64,000 nt of DNA, from positions 7,162,966 to 7,226,965 of the forward strand of contig OU696585.1 of the NCBI GenBank assembly GCA_916048095.2. The letters run 5' to 3'. This document shows positions 17,551-32,495 of the stretch, piece after piece. The notes beneath the pieces are model-generated. The model was not told the DNA's origin, ran no database searches, and worked only from the letters and a program-made list of their open reading frames with translations. Both the position numbers and the translations under genes were made by a program. This DNA is from Sacculina carcini (taxonomy: Eukaryota; Arthropoda; Thecostraca; Sacculinidae). Position 1 is the stretch's first letter, and the number at the start of each line of letters is the position of its first letter.

Positions 17551-17554
17551 TAAA
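17549..17554 (+). terminator. Poly(A) signal AATAAA at end of capsid cluster
   Basis: The hexamer overlaps the TAA stop of the 174 aa gene. The T19 tract and CAATAATAAAAC follow within 60 bp. Confidence 0.5.
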
Positions 17555-17657
17555 TTGAACGATAACAAAGTTTTTTTTTTTTTTTTTTTCGCGCGCAATA
17601 ATAAAACTCTTGTGACACATTACGAAATGTATTGGTATACCGTACACATAGAATAAT

Positions 17658-18251
17658 TCAACAAATTTTGTTCCGTTTACTTTGTGGTTCACCTTGAACC
17701 TCCTTGTGCACAATCATTTTCATTTTGTCGGCTTTAAATTCGCGATAAATCTTGGTTTCGGTCAAATACTGTTTTCTCGAGTCATAGTAGCTCATAACAA
17801 TGGTCTTCATCCACTCCATTGTGTTGCGGGTCTCATCGCGCGGCCGGTAAATCTGAGTCTCGTCACTTCGCACCAACGCCACCGACAACACTTTGAATGA
17901 TAAAGCAGCTGCAACGGCTCCAAGAACAGCATCTCTCATTGGCCGACTCATAAGTGTATCGATCACAATCTGTAGTGCACGCTCCTCGTTGGTGAATATT
18001 CTGACCGCGCCGCGACGAAGTTTCCAAAAAGGGTCAAAATATCGCTCAAGTTGCATAATATTTGTAAGCTGTTTTTGTAAGTGATCGAAATCTGTCTGAC
18101 TGTGTTTTTCCAGTCGTCCGAAAATAATCCAAATCCTCTGCTCCAGCGGGTGTCCACAGATTAATGGTGTGTCGGCAACAAACTTGACCGCATGATGTTC
18201 TAATGGTAGGATCCGCTTGGACGTATCAACGTTTGTATTCACCTGACTCAT
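17658..18251 (-). CDS. Element gene, 197 aa, unknown function (right arm)
   Basis: Mirror copy of the gene at 6928-7521 with no visible amino-acid change. Convergent with the capsid cluster and divergent from the 107 aa ORF. Confidence 0.6.
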   Translation of the reverse strand: MSQVNTNVDTSKRILPLEHHAVKFVADTPLICGHPLEQRIWIIFGRLEKHSQTDFDHLQKQLTNIMQLERYFDPFWKLRRGAVRIFTNEERALQIVIDTLMSRPMRDAVLGAVAAALSFKVLSVALVRSDETQIYRPRDETRNTMEWMKTIVMSYYDSRKQYLTETKIYREFKADKMKMIVHKEVQGEPQSKRNKIC

Positions 18252-18382
18252 CTTGACAGTTCCGCGATAAAAAACTACACAACCTCACCCGCAAACGTCT
18301 CGAGCTCAACTGCGTATCACGGCTGAGACTAATTGCACTACTTTTCGACGCATGCGTCATAATTATCGCCATCACTCCGTGT

Positions 18383-18706
18383 TTGATAATTTCGTTCTTA
18401 CAGTCATTGTTTATCTTTCTTTGTATAAACATCATGAGCTGTGTTTCTCCTGCTACACTAGTGCCTAATTATAACTATCGATATGTTGGTGGTAGTTCGT
18501 CAGATTGCAAACAAATCATCAGCGAATCGTACAAGGAGTACACATCGTTTGACGTGTGTCTTTCGGACGCTCTACAGGAAGGTGTTTCTGTGCCTGATAC
18601 ATGGTCGGCTGAGCTGGAAATTGTGTATGAGACACACGATATGATTTACATCATAAAGATTGATCGAAAAATCAACAAACATTTGTGTTCACGATGTGTT
18701 CGTTGA
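18383..18706 (+). CDS. Small ORF of element, 107 aa, possible signal-anchor (right arm)
   Basis: Mirror copy of the ORF at 6473-6796, same sequence. The alternative start at 18434 gives a 90 aa form without the hydrophobic leader. Confidence 0.42.
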   Translation: MIISFLQSLFIFLCINIMSCVSPATLVPNYNYRYVGGSSSDCKQIISESYKEYTSFDVCLSDALQEGVSVPDTWSAELEIVYETHDMIYIIKIDRKINKHLCSRCVR

Positions 18707-18896
18707 ATCGTGTCGTCAATATGATTCTACATGATTTCCACTTGTATATTTGCCATAATTGTGTATCAAGTGAAAATACACAAAGGTCATTTCGTTGCAA
18801 GTCATTTTTGTATCAATTCCGACACAGTCGAATAGCGTTTTAATCCGATTTAGTCAGTGTTTGACATAAACCAGACACGTTATATAAACGTAGCTA

Positions 18897-19259
18897 GTGA
18901 TTCACAAGCATTCGTTTCGGCTACATTTACATAAATTGTGTGTAAATTTGGTCTTTGTTACCGGCAAATGTTTTAATCCCATACCTGTGTATCAGGTAAA
19001 TATATTCAAAATATTCATCCTTGGCTTGACGCCAATGAATTCATCTGGCATTTTAATCCTTACCGCAGTATTTGACATAAACCAGACACTTTATATAAAC
19101 GTGGCGAGTGATTCATCGTCATATTGGAACATTGTGTTTGCGACCGATTTAGTCAAACCGTTTTTTATATATATTTCAAGTATGATTGAAAATTATTATA
19201 TTCACGTCTCTGCCAAACATCGACTTGGCGATCCCGATATAATGAGTATCGTGACATAA
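18897..19259 (+). CDS. Possible small ORF of element, 120 aa (right arm)
   Basis: Mirror copy of 5920-6282 with the same doubts about its start and expression. Confidence 0.28.
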   Translation: MIHKHSFRLHLHKLCVNLVFVTGKCFNPIPVYQVNIFKIFILGLTPMNSSGILILTAVFDINQTLYINVASDSSSYWNIVFATDLVKPFFIYISSMIENYYIHVSAKHRLGDPDIMSIVT

Positions 19260-19700
19260 AATAGAAATAAAGGAAAAAAATAAAAGTTGGGCATAGAATA
19301 AAGAATAAATATAATAAGAAAGGAAGAATAGGAAATAAAAAATAAAAGTTGAGCATAGAATAAAGAATAAATATAATAAGAAAGGAAGAATAGGAAATAA
19401 AAAATAAAAGTTGGGCATAGAATAAAGAGTAAATATAATAAGAAAGGAAGAATAAGAAATGAAAATAAAAGTTGGATTGGGTCGGGCTGGGTATAGAATA
19501 AAGAAAAAAAGTTAGGTTGAGCATAGAATAAAGAATAAATATAATAAGAAAGGAAGAATAAGAAATGAAAATAAAAGTTGGATTGGGTCGGGCTGGGTAT
19601 AGAATAAAGAAAAAAAGTTAGGTTGAGCATAGAATAAAGAATAAATATAATAAGAAAGGAAGAATAAGAAATAAAACTAAAAGTTGGGTTGGGTCGGGTT
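19260..19700. repeat. Minisatellite of ~62 bp then 106 bp units (right arm)
   Basis: Mirror of 5471-5925, purine-rich on this strand. Not coding. Confidence 0.85.
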
Positions 19701-20093
19701 AGGAATAGAATAAAGAAAAAAAAGTTGGGTTAGGTTAAAAAAAGTTAGGTTAGGTTAAAAAAAAAGTTAGGTTAGGTTAGGTTAAAAAAAAAACTATAAA
19801 AAAGTTAGGTTAGGTTAAAAAAAAACTAAAAAAAGTTAGGTTAGGTTAAAAAACTAAAAAAAGTTAGGTTAGGTTAAAAAAAAAAGTTAGGTTAGGTTAA
19901 AAAACTAAAAAAAGTTAGGTTAGGTTAAAAAAAAAGTTAGGTTAGGTTAAAAAAAAAAACTAAAAAAGTTAGGTTAGGTTAAAAAAAAACTAAAAAAAGT
20001 TAGGTTAGGTTAGGTTAGGTTAGGTTAGGTTAGGTTAGGTATACACAAAAAAGTTAGGTTAAAATGTAACAAAGTGGTGAACTCTTCTACTAC
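19701..20093. repeat. Right cap: (TTAGG)n telomere-type array mixed with A-tracts
   Basis: GTTAGGTTAGGTT blocks alternating with A-runs, ending in about eight perfect TTAGG units (19999-20041) and ~50 bp of unique sequence shared with the left end. The G-rich strand points outwards, as at the right end of a linear chromosome. Homology to the left arm stops at about 20093-20096. Confidence 0.85.
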
Positions 20094-21039
20094 CGTGATA
20101 TGAACACCTAAGTCTTGTTCAAATATCAAAACCCAACTAAATGAAATTCTTATATAATTATCCCTATATTGCCTTCAACTGAATCATATATGCCTTCATC
20201 GCTTGTTGAGATTACCGGCAAAAATTATATCCTATATCTCCATACCCTGATGTATGAGAAATGATACTAAATATCACTAGAACCAAATTATCGCTGCACA
20301 TTATTTATTCAAATGTATTTTGCCATTCAGAGCGGAACAGAAAACATATTGACAAAAATTCGTGATTGGCGAGGCATAAGAAGCTTCAAGGGCTTGTGCT
20401 GCCTCAAAAACAAAACATTTAAACAATACAATAAACACGTATGTACAGGGAAACGAACAAGAAGGTGAAGAAGAAGAAAGGAGGAGCCATCGAGAAGGTG
20501 GCGGTGAGGACCCATCAATGTCAATCTCAATTTAATATTGTCTTATATAATGACTGTACAGTTGTTTCTTTAATTCTGACATCTTTCGTATTGTTTTCAG
20601 TGACGCCGATAATTGATTCCATAATTTTTTACCTAAGTGGAAAGAACTCAAATTTTTTGCCTTTGTGCGTGTAAATGTATTTATGATCAATACAAACCAA
20701 GAAACCTTAACACAAACAAATATAACCTATTAATTAGGACTTTAATATCATTATTAATATAAATAATTAATTATAAGATAATTATAATCTATTAATGTAA
20801 TATATTAATTATGATTAAATAATTAACTATTGGAAATTATTAATTATAAACCAGCACAAACCATCGCTACACAATCAAGCATCTTATGATCAGTGTAGTA
20901 TCTTGTCTAGTCTTGATGAATTCTGTTCTATCACCGTCTGATGTCTAGCTTCCAGGTGAAAAGGTGTCGCTCAATTTGTCTGTCTGTCCGTCTGTTTGAC
21001 ATCAACCGAATAATCGAGTTTGACATTTCCCGTCTGGCA

Positions 21040-21076
<37 letters not shown>

Positions 21077-22506
21077 AGTGTGTGTGTCAGTCATGCGTCG
21101 CTAATTGGCCCAATATGAGCCGATTAATTTCCGGTATCGGCTGTTCAATTTCATTGTCCGCGTGTGTCGGTGTGTGTCAGTGTGTGTATGTGTGTATGTG
21201 TGTGTGTGTGTGTGTATGTACTCTGTTTTTGCCTGGTTGATACAATAATACAGTCTGAAATAATTCTAGTTATTTCCTGCCTTGCGTGGATGCTGCCTGG
21301 ATATCTACATCTGTTTATATCTGAAATTGTGTTAATTATCTCAAATATACCGCGTGCGTTTGCCGCTGTGGCGTGAGCTAATTCATATCAGGTGTCTCGA
21401 CTGTAGTCAATTTATATGCAAATTACCACGAGCATCTAGATAAAAGACAATATTTGCTATTTTTAATTACCGCAAAACTTCGATTAAAACGGCAGCTCTA
21501 ATTAAACGTCATTTTAACAGCTACAATATAATTGTGTCACTGGATTTTTATTAGTGAATTTGTTATAACTTACCATTAATCACTATTAATTAATGTATTT
21601 TGTTAAAAAAAATATGCATGCGTTATATGGTTCTCTTAACATGCATAAAATATACCGTATCTTCTCAAAATTCTGACCAGTCAGTGGAGAAATAGAACGG
21701 CATGCCTTACACTTTCATACGAACAACACTTTCATACACACACACACACACACGCATTATTATCACGCACAAGTATGTTTTGAATGAGTAAATTTGTCAA
21801 AAAAAAACTAAAAATATAATATGCTTCAACTTCTGGAAACAATCAAATTTAATGGAAAAAAACAATAACAATATAATTAATTAACTAAAAATATATTGAT
21901 GGTGATTATTTTTGCAACAATTAAATTTATTCACAAATAAATAGTGTAGGTATTTGTGTGTATGTATGTGTGTATATATGTGTTTAGACCACTGAGAATT
22001 CAGCTGAGGTCAATTTATTGGGTATAGTATCATCAAAATCAGCATTACAAAATAACAATATACGGAAAAAGGTACAAATTTCTCACAAACACACACAAAA
22101 CACTGACTTGTACGCAAGTAATATTGCATTCACACAAAATCATCGCTGTACAAAAATGAAACTAATATTACCACACCCCAATATCACAAAATATATCCCA
22201 AAAAAGAATGAAAGGTGTGCAGCAAATTAAAGTTGTCATAAATTATATAAACATTTGAGCGAAATTATCGAAGGTGGAGAATATAAAAACCCAAAGCTCG
22301 CCGCTAATTGAACCCGCTTGATTTGTTCACATAATTGGACCACAGAGAGAGAGGGGGGATACAGAAAGAAAGAGTGAGAGAGAATGTTTGTCATCTGTAA
22401 AATGTCACTGTGTGATGTCAACTAGCTCTTGAAGGTCACCACTGTTCAGTGTTGCGAAATTACTTTATAAATTGATCCATATTGTCACTCACAATTAACT
22501 GACCTT

Positions 22507-22513
<7 letters not shown>

Positions 22514-22541
<28 letters not shown>

Positions 22542-22689
22542 ACGTGTGTGTGAACACACACACACACACACAGACACACACAGACACACACATGCATACA
22601 TATGCATACACACACACAACTGCATACCAAGGTCTGATGAGCATTGGTCTAATTTCGTCAAGAAACTCAGGAAAAACTGGACTGTTCCC

Positions 22690-22742
<53 letters not shown>

Positions 22743-22745
22743 AAT

Positions 22746-22778
<33 letters not shown>

Positions 22779-22800
22779 CATACACACACACACATATATA
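22514..22800. repeat. Facing (GT)n and (CA)n tracts
   Basis: A (GT)n run is followed within ~15 bp by (CA)n with CAGA interruptions, and after 80 bp of unique sequence by further (CA)n. The opposed tracts can pair as a long hairpin. Confidence 0.85.
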
Positions 22801-23031
22801 CACATGGGCACACAGCACATTGGTCAATTCATGACCGTTGGTTAATTTCAACACTGACTCTCACATGTGTGTAAGTGTGTATGTGTGTATTTGTGTATGT
22901 GTGTGTGTGTGTGTATGTGACGGTTACATGTGACGGTGAGCACATACACAGACAGAAACACACACACACACACACACACATACATACAAGTTGTTGATGG
23001 AGATGTGCTGAAATGGTGGTGGCATTGCTAA

Positions 23032-23033
<2 letters not shown>

Positions 23034-23106
<73 letters not shown>

Positions 23107-23125
23107 TGTGTGTGTGTGTGTGTGT
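23034..23125. repeat. (GT)n microsatellite
   Basis: About 90 bp of GT repeat with one ATGT interruption. Confidence 0.95.
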
Positions 23126-23251
23126 CTACGTGTTTGTGTGTATTAAAATGCGTGCGTGTGTGTATATGTGTGAGCAAGTGTGTATGTGTGTGTACGTGAG
23201 AATGTATGTGGATACGAGAGGTGTATGTTGGTTGTATATTCTTCGACAATA

Positions 23252-23284
<33 letters not shown>

Positions 23285-23633
23285 CACACACACACATACG
23301 TACACACACTCTGTTAAGGTCGCATTATATGTTAATTTTAGAATTGTGGAAATAATTGCAGCTCGAACAGAAGGACGTGAAATGTGCGTGTTTTCATCGA
23401 TTTGAATTCGTTGATTCGTTGATAACTGAATATATTCTGAATTTCCCCATCGCTTTTCCAGCAGTGATTTTGCTAGTGCACAGTGATATTTTGGTGTGAA
23501 AATGTGGACAAAGTCTTGCATGCTATTGTCAAATCTTAAAATGACTGACGTTTATATAAGCCTTGCGCAGGAGCGGACTGAGTAAGTTTTTTCTTCGAGC
23601 GGTTCACTAACCAGCTTCTGGGTGCATTGTGAC

Positions 23634-25216
23634 TAGTGATGCAAAAAACCCGTTTTTTTTGTTGCGGTTTTTTTTTGCAAAAAAAAAACATGTTTTTTTA
23701 GGTTTTTTTTTGGTTTTTTTGGGTTTTTTAGAATTAGCCCCAATTGTCATCGGATGTTAGATTTAAGTACATAGAAATGAGTTCAATTGATGTTTTGTAC
23801 ATCTTTACGTGTCTTATTTCAAAGAAAATTTGATAATAGTATAAAAAACAAGAATATTTATCAATAAATACCTCAGGAGACTGTTTGAAAGTGCATCCGG
23901 GTCCGGTGGTTAAGTTTTTTTTCATTGAGAAAACCCATGTTTTTAAAGATGGTTTTAATTATGTGGATATTTGAAATAATTTGTCAGCATAACAAAACAA
24001 ATTCATTGAATAATCATGTTTTTTTTTAAAAGAAACCATGTTTTTTATGAAAAAATGCAATGATGTTTTTCAAACTGGTTTTAAATTCGTTTTATTAATG
24101 TACAGGTCCAGAAAATGTTGGCAGCAGAACAAGACAAGCTAATTGGTTGGTCAAGTGTTTTTTTGACAAACGTTCATTTAAACTAACGCTTTTTTATGAA
24201 ACAATGTCTTCTAAAACAGTATCTATGTAAGATAGATTTGATTGATGTACGTTCAAATAACATTTGTATAGCAAGTAGCCTGCTGGTACGTATAAGCGGC
24301 TGGTTAAACCACTTAATTTAAACTGTTCTTTTAAACCATGGTTTTTTTCAAAATATATTTTTTGGAAAAACTGTTTTCGTAGATGTAGAGAATGCGAAAA
24401 AAATTGGCGGCAGATCAAGGAAAGTTTAACCAAATTAACTGTTTTTTTATTAGTAACCTGTTTTTAGAACTGGTTTTATGGATGATGGTTTCTTTGATGT
24501 AGTTATTTGTGTTCAAATACTTTTTTGTACATCAAATATATTTCCGTTCTATAATATATCAAATATATTTCCGTAATATGGTCCGTTGCCACTGCGACCC
24601 GCTTTTATTCGTAGTCTCATTAGGGACACTAAGTTTGTGTGCATATTCGTAGTATTTGTGTAAATATTTGCAGTGTTTGTACTCTTATATTTGCAAATAA
24701 TTGATCTGCTGAATGACATGATGAAACTTATTATAACCAACGTAGTTAATTTCTGGCAGTAAAAAGTTAATGTGTAAAAAATAAAAATAAATTATGCCAC
24801 CTGTTGTTTTTTTTAAAACAGTTTCAGATTTTAGCATAAAAAACGGTTCTCAAACCCTGCTTTCTTACACAATGATTAACTCAATAATTGAATGCAAAAC
24901 TGTACTGTACATAGAAGCAAACTGCACAGTACCGTGCAAACAATGATATTAGGTCTTTCAGACACATTATAACAATTATATTGTGCATATTTAATGATAA
25001 TTCAATTTGATAGGGACACTAATAGCATGAATAACCCATGTGTTGATAAAAATAATTCATTTAACATCCCAAATATATCATTTCCATAATTCGAATGCTT
25101 TGCATGACTCTTAAAAAAAACCAAAAAGAACGTGTTTTTTTGGTCGCGGTTTTTTTTGGCAAAAAAAACGTTGTTTTTTAAAAAAAGTCGTCGGTTTTTT
25201 TTAGGTCGCATCTCTA
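23634..25216. mobile_element. Non-autonomous hAT element, 1.58 kb, perfect 8 bp TSD
   Basis: The left end TAGTGATGCAAAAAACCCG matches the right end on the minus strand, TAGAGATGCGACC followed by an A-rich run. The element is flanked by exact 8 bp duplications ATTGTGAC at 23626-23633 and 25217-25224. Eight-base TSDs and TAGNGATG ends are hAT hallmarks. The interior has no transposase frame. It is AT-rich and studded with short motifs of the type GGTTTTTT / AAACCATGTTTTT / AACTGGTTTTA throughout. A well-supported, complete non-autonomous copy. Confidence 0.9.
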
Positions 25217-25224
25217 ATTGTGAC

Positions 25225-26035
<811 letters not shown>

Positions 26036-26536
26036 CGACCAGCTCAAACGATAGGTGTATCAAATTTTACTACACAAATATAATGTCGACAGACATACAG
26101 AGTGGACGATAATACTCGAGTAAAACTTGTAATTTACTACAACTCACAAAAAAGAGCAAACTTGGTTCTTCGAAACAAGCCGGAGAGTGACAAGCCCGCG
26201 CAGCTGCAGCAGCATCACGTCGTGTAACAATTTCAATGCAACATCGAGGGGTGTGGACCTCACACATACATTGGCATGACGACGACGACGCTGTCGCGGC
26301 TGCTGACTTGCCACCTCAACAACGGTGCAATCAAGAGGCATTTCAGTTGGGCGCATGACAAAAAAATCACACGTCAAGACATCGTACAAGGAACACAGGT
26401 TTTGGCCCGCGAAAACGACGCACGGCGATTGCGCATGTTAGAGGCGGTATATATCACCCAGCTGAAGCCGACGCTGAATATACAGCTCGAAGAAAACGGT
26501 CCGCTATCTCTTAAGTCTGATATAACCTGCATTTAA
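26036..26536 (+). mobile_element. Penelope-like element 3' fragment, GIY-YIG endonuclease
   Basis: Coding remnant of a Penelope-like retroelement. In order: IKFYYTNIMS, then VKLVIYYNSQKRANLVLRNK (the connector after the reverse transcriptase), then CNIEGCGPHTYIGMTTTTL (CCHH-like Cys plus the YIG half of a GIY-YIG nuclease), LTCHLNNGAIKRHF, and EAVYITQLKPTLN (the catalytic Glu and Asn-type C-terminal motif). The 5' part including the reverse transcriptase is absent. The copy is broken, in at least two places by eye. Confidence 0.85.
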
Positions 26537-26571
26537 ACCTGCCCGTCGTGCGGGTCAATTCATAAAAAGCG
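26530..26571 (-). mobile_element. Helitron-type 3' terminal motif, isolated
   Basis: On the minus strand it reads TATGAATTGACCCGCACGACGGGCAGGTTTAAATGC, matching in two overlapping parts the terminal hairpin TTCCGCACGACGGGCGGG found eight times at 54124-56335. Sequence to its right may be the degraded body of a related Helitron. It abuts the Penelope-like stop codon. Confidence 0.5.
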
Positions 26572-27935
26572 AATACAAATCAAACAGCTAAAAGTGAAAT
26601 CCATAGAAAAGTCAAAATTAATTATTGAGATTTAAAAATATGCTATAAATTGTCATATCGTGTTACTTGCATATGATAGGAATATGTGTTTTTCATCCCT
26701 ATTGGTCCACGCCATTATAATTCTTGACATTTGACTTTAATTATAAAGTATATTTTGGATATATTTTGCGCTTTTTATGTTGGCCTTACAAGTCTATTAT
26801 GACACCTATCATATATCCCCTAGCATTTAAACCCGCACTGCATTCCATATTTCTACATTACACCTACATTACCGATAAAATCTATTAATGATTATGCTAG
26901 ATTGAGCACAAACAATTCATTTTGTTGTTTAAATTCTATAAAAGACATGTACATACACAAATTGTGTGTTTAAATGAGTATAATTATTAATTCCAGTATT
27001 TTTCTATCAAGATAATACTTGATACCGTACAAGTACCGCGATACTTGGAGCCCAATATTGTACATTATTAATATTTACTGAGCTGTGTAGGTGTGTATGT
27101 ATATGCAAACGTGTAGGCATGTGTCGGTGAGCTTCTACATGGCAGTGTTAGGAGACGGCAAGTGTGAGCCACAAATACCACAAATACTTGGGGAAATTGA
27201 GTTTTGTTCTCAGAATCGTAGCACACCTCAAACTTAAAATAGCCACGATATAGCGATATGTCCTCGATATAGCTGAATTTATCATGGACATGTGGGCTTT
27301 CCAGTTGAACAGCGTATATGCATGCTTTCTACCCGAATATAGCCCTGAGTAACAGTCCTAAAAAATATGTTACAACGTGATACCAGAATGTGTGATACCA
27401 GAATTTCGCCTTGTAAATTGTCATTTTACATTTTCGCCTTGTAAATTCGCATGATTGTGTATTGTTTCGTGCTTTTTTGCTCGTATTTTTGGCAAATATA
27501 TTCTGAACACAACGAAAGTAAACGTATTGTGATCGATAAAAAAACACACACACACACATTTGCTCTTCTGTGCGACCTTAAAAAAATAAAACAAAACTAC
27601 TGACACCAGATGTGTTGAGAGAATGTACATGTGTATGTGTTTACATGTATGTGTGTGTGTGTTATTATAATGGGACCTTGTGCTGATATGCTGATATACT
27701 GTGTGGCAGCATATGCTGCCTTCACATCCCGATTATATCTAAAATCATCAATTATATTTCCAACTCAAAAACATTAAGAACATTTACGACCTAAAACGAA
27801 ATTTTACGACCTAGAAAGTCACCGCTTACGTACACTTTCGATGGAAATATTAGATTTCGTACATTTTATCGAGGACCCGCGCACAAGTGCGTTATTGTGC
27901 GCGTGTGTCACTGTGTATGTGTGTGTACTCACCGA
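26572..27935. other. AT-rich unassigned DNA
   Basis: No gene or clear repeat beyond short (CA)n (27543-27558) and (GT)n (27650-27660). The first few hundred bases could belong to the Helitron-like fragment ending at 26530. Confidence 0.5.
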
Positions 27936-27939
27936 GTTG

Positions 27940-28330
27940 TACTCACCGAGTTGTACTCACCGAGTTGTACTCACCGAGTTGTTCTACAGGATTTGAGCTT
28001 AAGCTCGAGCTGACCTGTGTCTCAACCTATCAATTTTACTTTTAAACTCTGATATTTTTTCACTCTCGACAATATCCGTGGGTAGTTTATTCCAACTATC
28101 TTTAGCTCTGTATGGGAAGCTGTACTTCTTTATATCTTTTTTGCAACGGGGTTTCCTTAATTTATACTTGTGTCCTCTTCCTTTCATCTGCTTATAAAAA
28201 CCTGTAATTACTGGAGTAGCCCTCTCTTTCATATACTTAAATATGTTTATCAAATCCCTCCGCTTTCTTCTGTCCTCCAGACTAGTTAGGTTCAGAGCTT
28301 GTAGTCGTTCCTCATAGGTCCTGTCCATCA
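27940..28330 (-). mobile_element. 5'-truncated CR1-like LINE, C-terminal RT end and tail
   Basis: The minus-strand frame 28328-27999 encodes a 109 aa C-terminal piece typical of CR1/Jockey-like reverse transcriptases: YEERLQALNLTSLEDRRKRR, DLINIFKYMK, then FPYRAKDSWNKLPTDIV and FKSKIDRLRH. The 3' UTR is only ~60 bp and ends in about four copies of a 14 bp tail repeat (ACAACTCGGTGAGT on the minus strand, 27930-27985). Similar CTCACC-GAGTTGT tails are common in crustacean and other invertebrate LINEs. The element is cut off at 28330 by GT-rich simple sequence. Clade assignment is approximate. Confidence 0.8.
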
Positions 28331-31664
<3,334 letters not shown>

Positions 31665-32146
31665 TGTAACGTACACGACGTTATTCAGACGAATCGGAAG
31701 CCATTGGTTTGATACCGCTATATTTTTCCGTGCACTCCGGTGTGGTGTAATGAATCGTAGCGTAGCGTAGCGTAGCGGTTCAACTGAGCATAAAAACAAA
31801 AAACAACGTTAAAAACATACTCATGAGTACAATACACCAAGTGAGAAAAAACAACGAAGAACACGTGATTTCTGCATATCATTTGCATATAAGAATACAG
31901 CAAAATGACAAAATCAAAATCATAGACAAACATGAAAATAACTTACACTTTCTGGCCTCTCTTGGGTTTAATGTGGCGCAAACAAGTACAACTCTCAGGC
32001 ACAAAATCTCAGACACAAAACCTCTACTCCAGGGGCAATACACATAATACGCAGTAAGGCACGTGCACAGGCTGCCAAATATAGGCGCTGCGTTGCCAGA
32101 CAAAAACGACGAGACAAAATAAGACGAAGTTTGGCCAGGCGTTACA
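31665..32146 (-). repeat. 3' LTR of BEL/Pao element
   Basis: 482 bp, TGTAAC...GTTACA. Contains a CGTAG pentamer repeated four times near one end. For the minus-strand element this is the downstream LTR. A GGGGCCGG purine-rich stretch precedes it on that strand as a possible polypurine tract. Confidence 0.95.
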
Positions 32147-32495
32147 CCGGCCCCAGTGCAACACTTGCACTCAAACACAACGCCAGGACAACGCTAAACC
32201 CAACATATAAATGAGAAATAATGAGAACCGAAACCTCCATCAGTGTCGTCTCTGACTCAATACAACACGGATGAACTGACAATACATCACAAAAAACACT
32301 ACCAGTGTCCACCGTAAGTTTAATAACATGTAAATAAGCAACGCAATACAAAAGATCGGAGTCCACTCGGGCGTGGTCACTGATCGCGATTGTGATAAGA
32401 TATCAGCAGCGCAACACACGTTTAAACAACTAAACGCCAACAAGCAACTGAATACAACAGTAGCTTCACAAACATGTAAAAAAAAACAATGACAA

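Larger units (their letters stand above)
5085..20093. mobile_element. 15 kb palindromic Polinton/adintovirus-class element
   Basis: Two inverted arms, about 5085-12568 and 12599-20093, match base for base over essentially their whole length. Position sums are constant at 25179 in most of the arms and 25167 near the centre, the difference being the length of one (TA)n tract. I noticed only a few single-base differences. Each arm holds a virus-like morphogenesis cluster transcribed away from the centre. Parts recognised: double-jelly-roll major capsid protein, adenain-type protease, duplicated penton/minor capsid-like protein and core/pVI-like protein. No PolB, rve integrase or FtsK/HerA ATPase was found. 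The capsid frames look whole in both arms. Near-identity of the arms implies a recent inverted duplication or ongoing conversion. A fold-back assembly artefact must be considered. Confidence 0.85.
20094..23633. other. Non-coding, SSR-rich host DNA
   Basis: No gene is supported. AT-rich unique DNA with (GT)n at 21041-21075 and 21170-21215, back-to-back (GT)n and (CA)n at 22515-22600, (CA)n-rich DNA at 22690-22800, a long (GT)n at 23034-23125 and (CA)n at 23253-23295. Open frames here are dinucleotide translations or lack coding character. Confidence 0.65.

Noticed and set aside
5085-20093. PolB, integrase or packaging ATPase within the palindrome
   Set aside because: I looked for YxDTD-type polymerase, DDE/HHCC and Walker A motifs in all sizeable frames and saw none.
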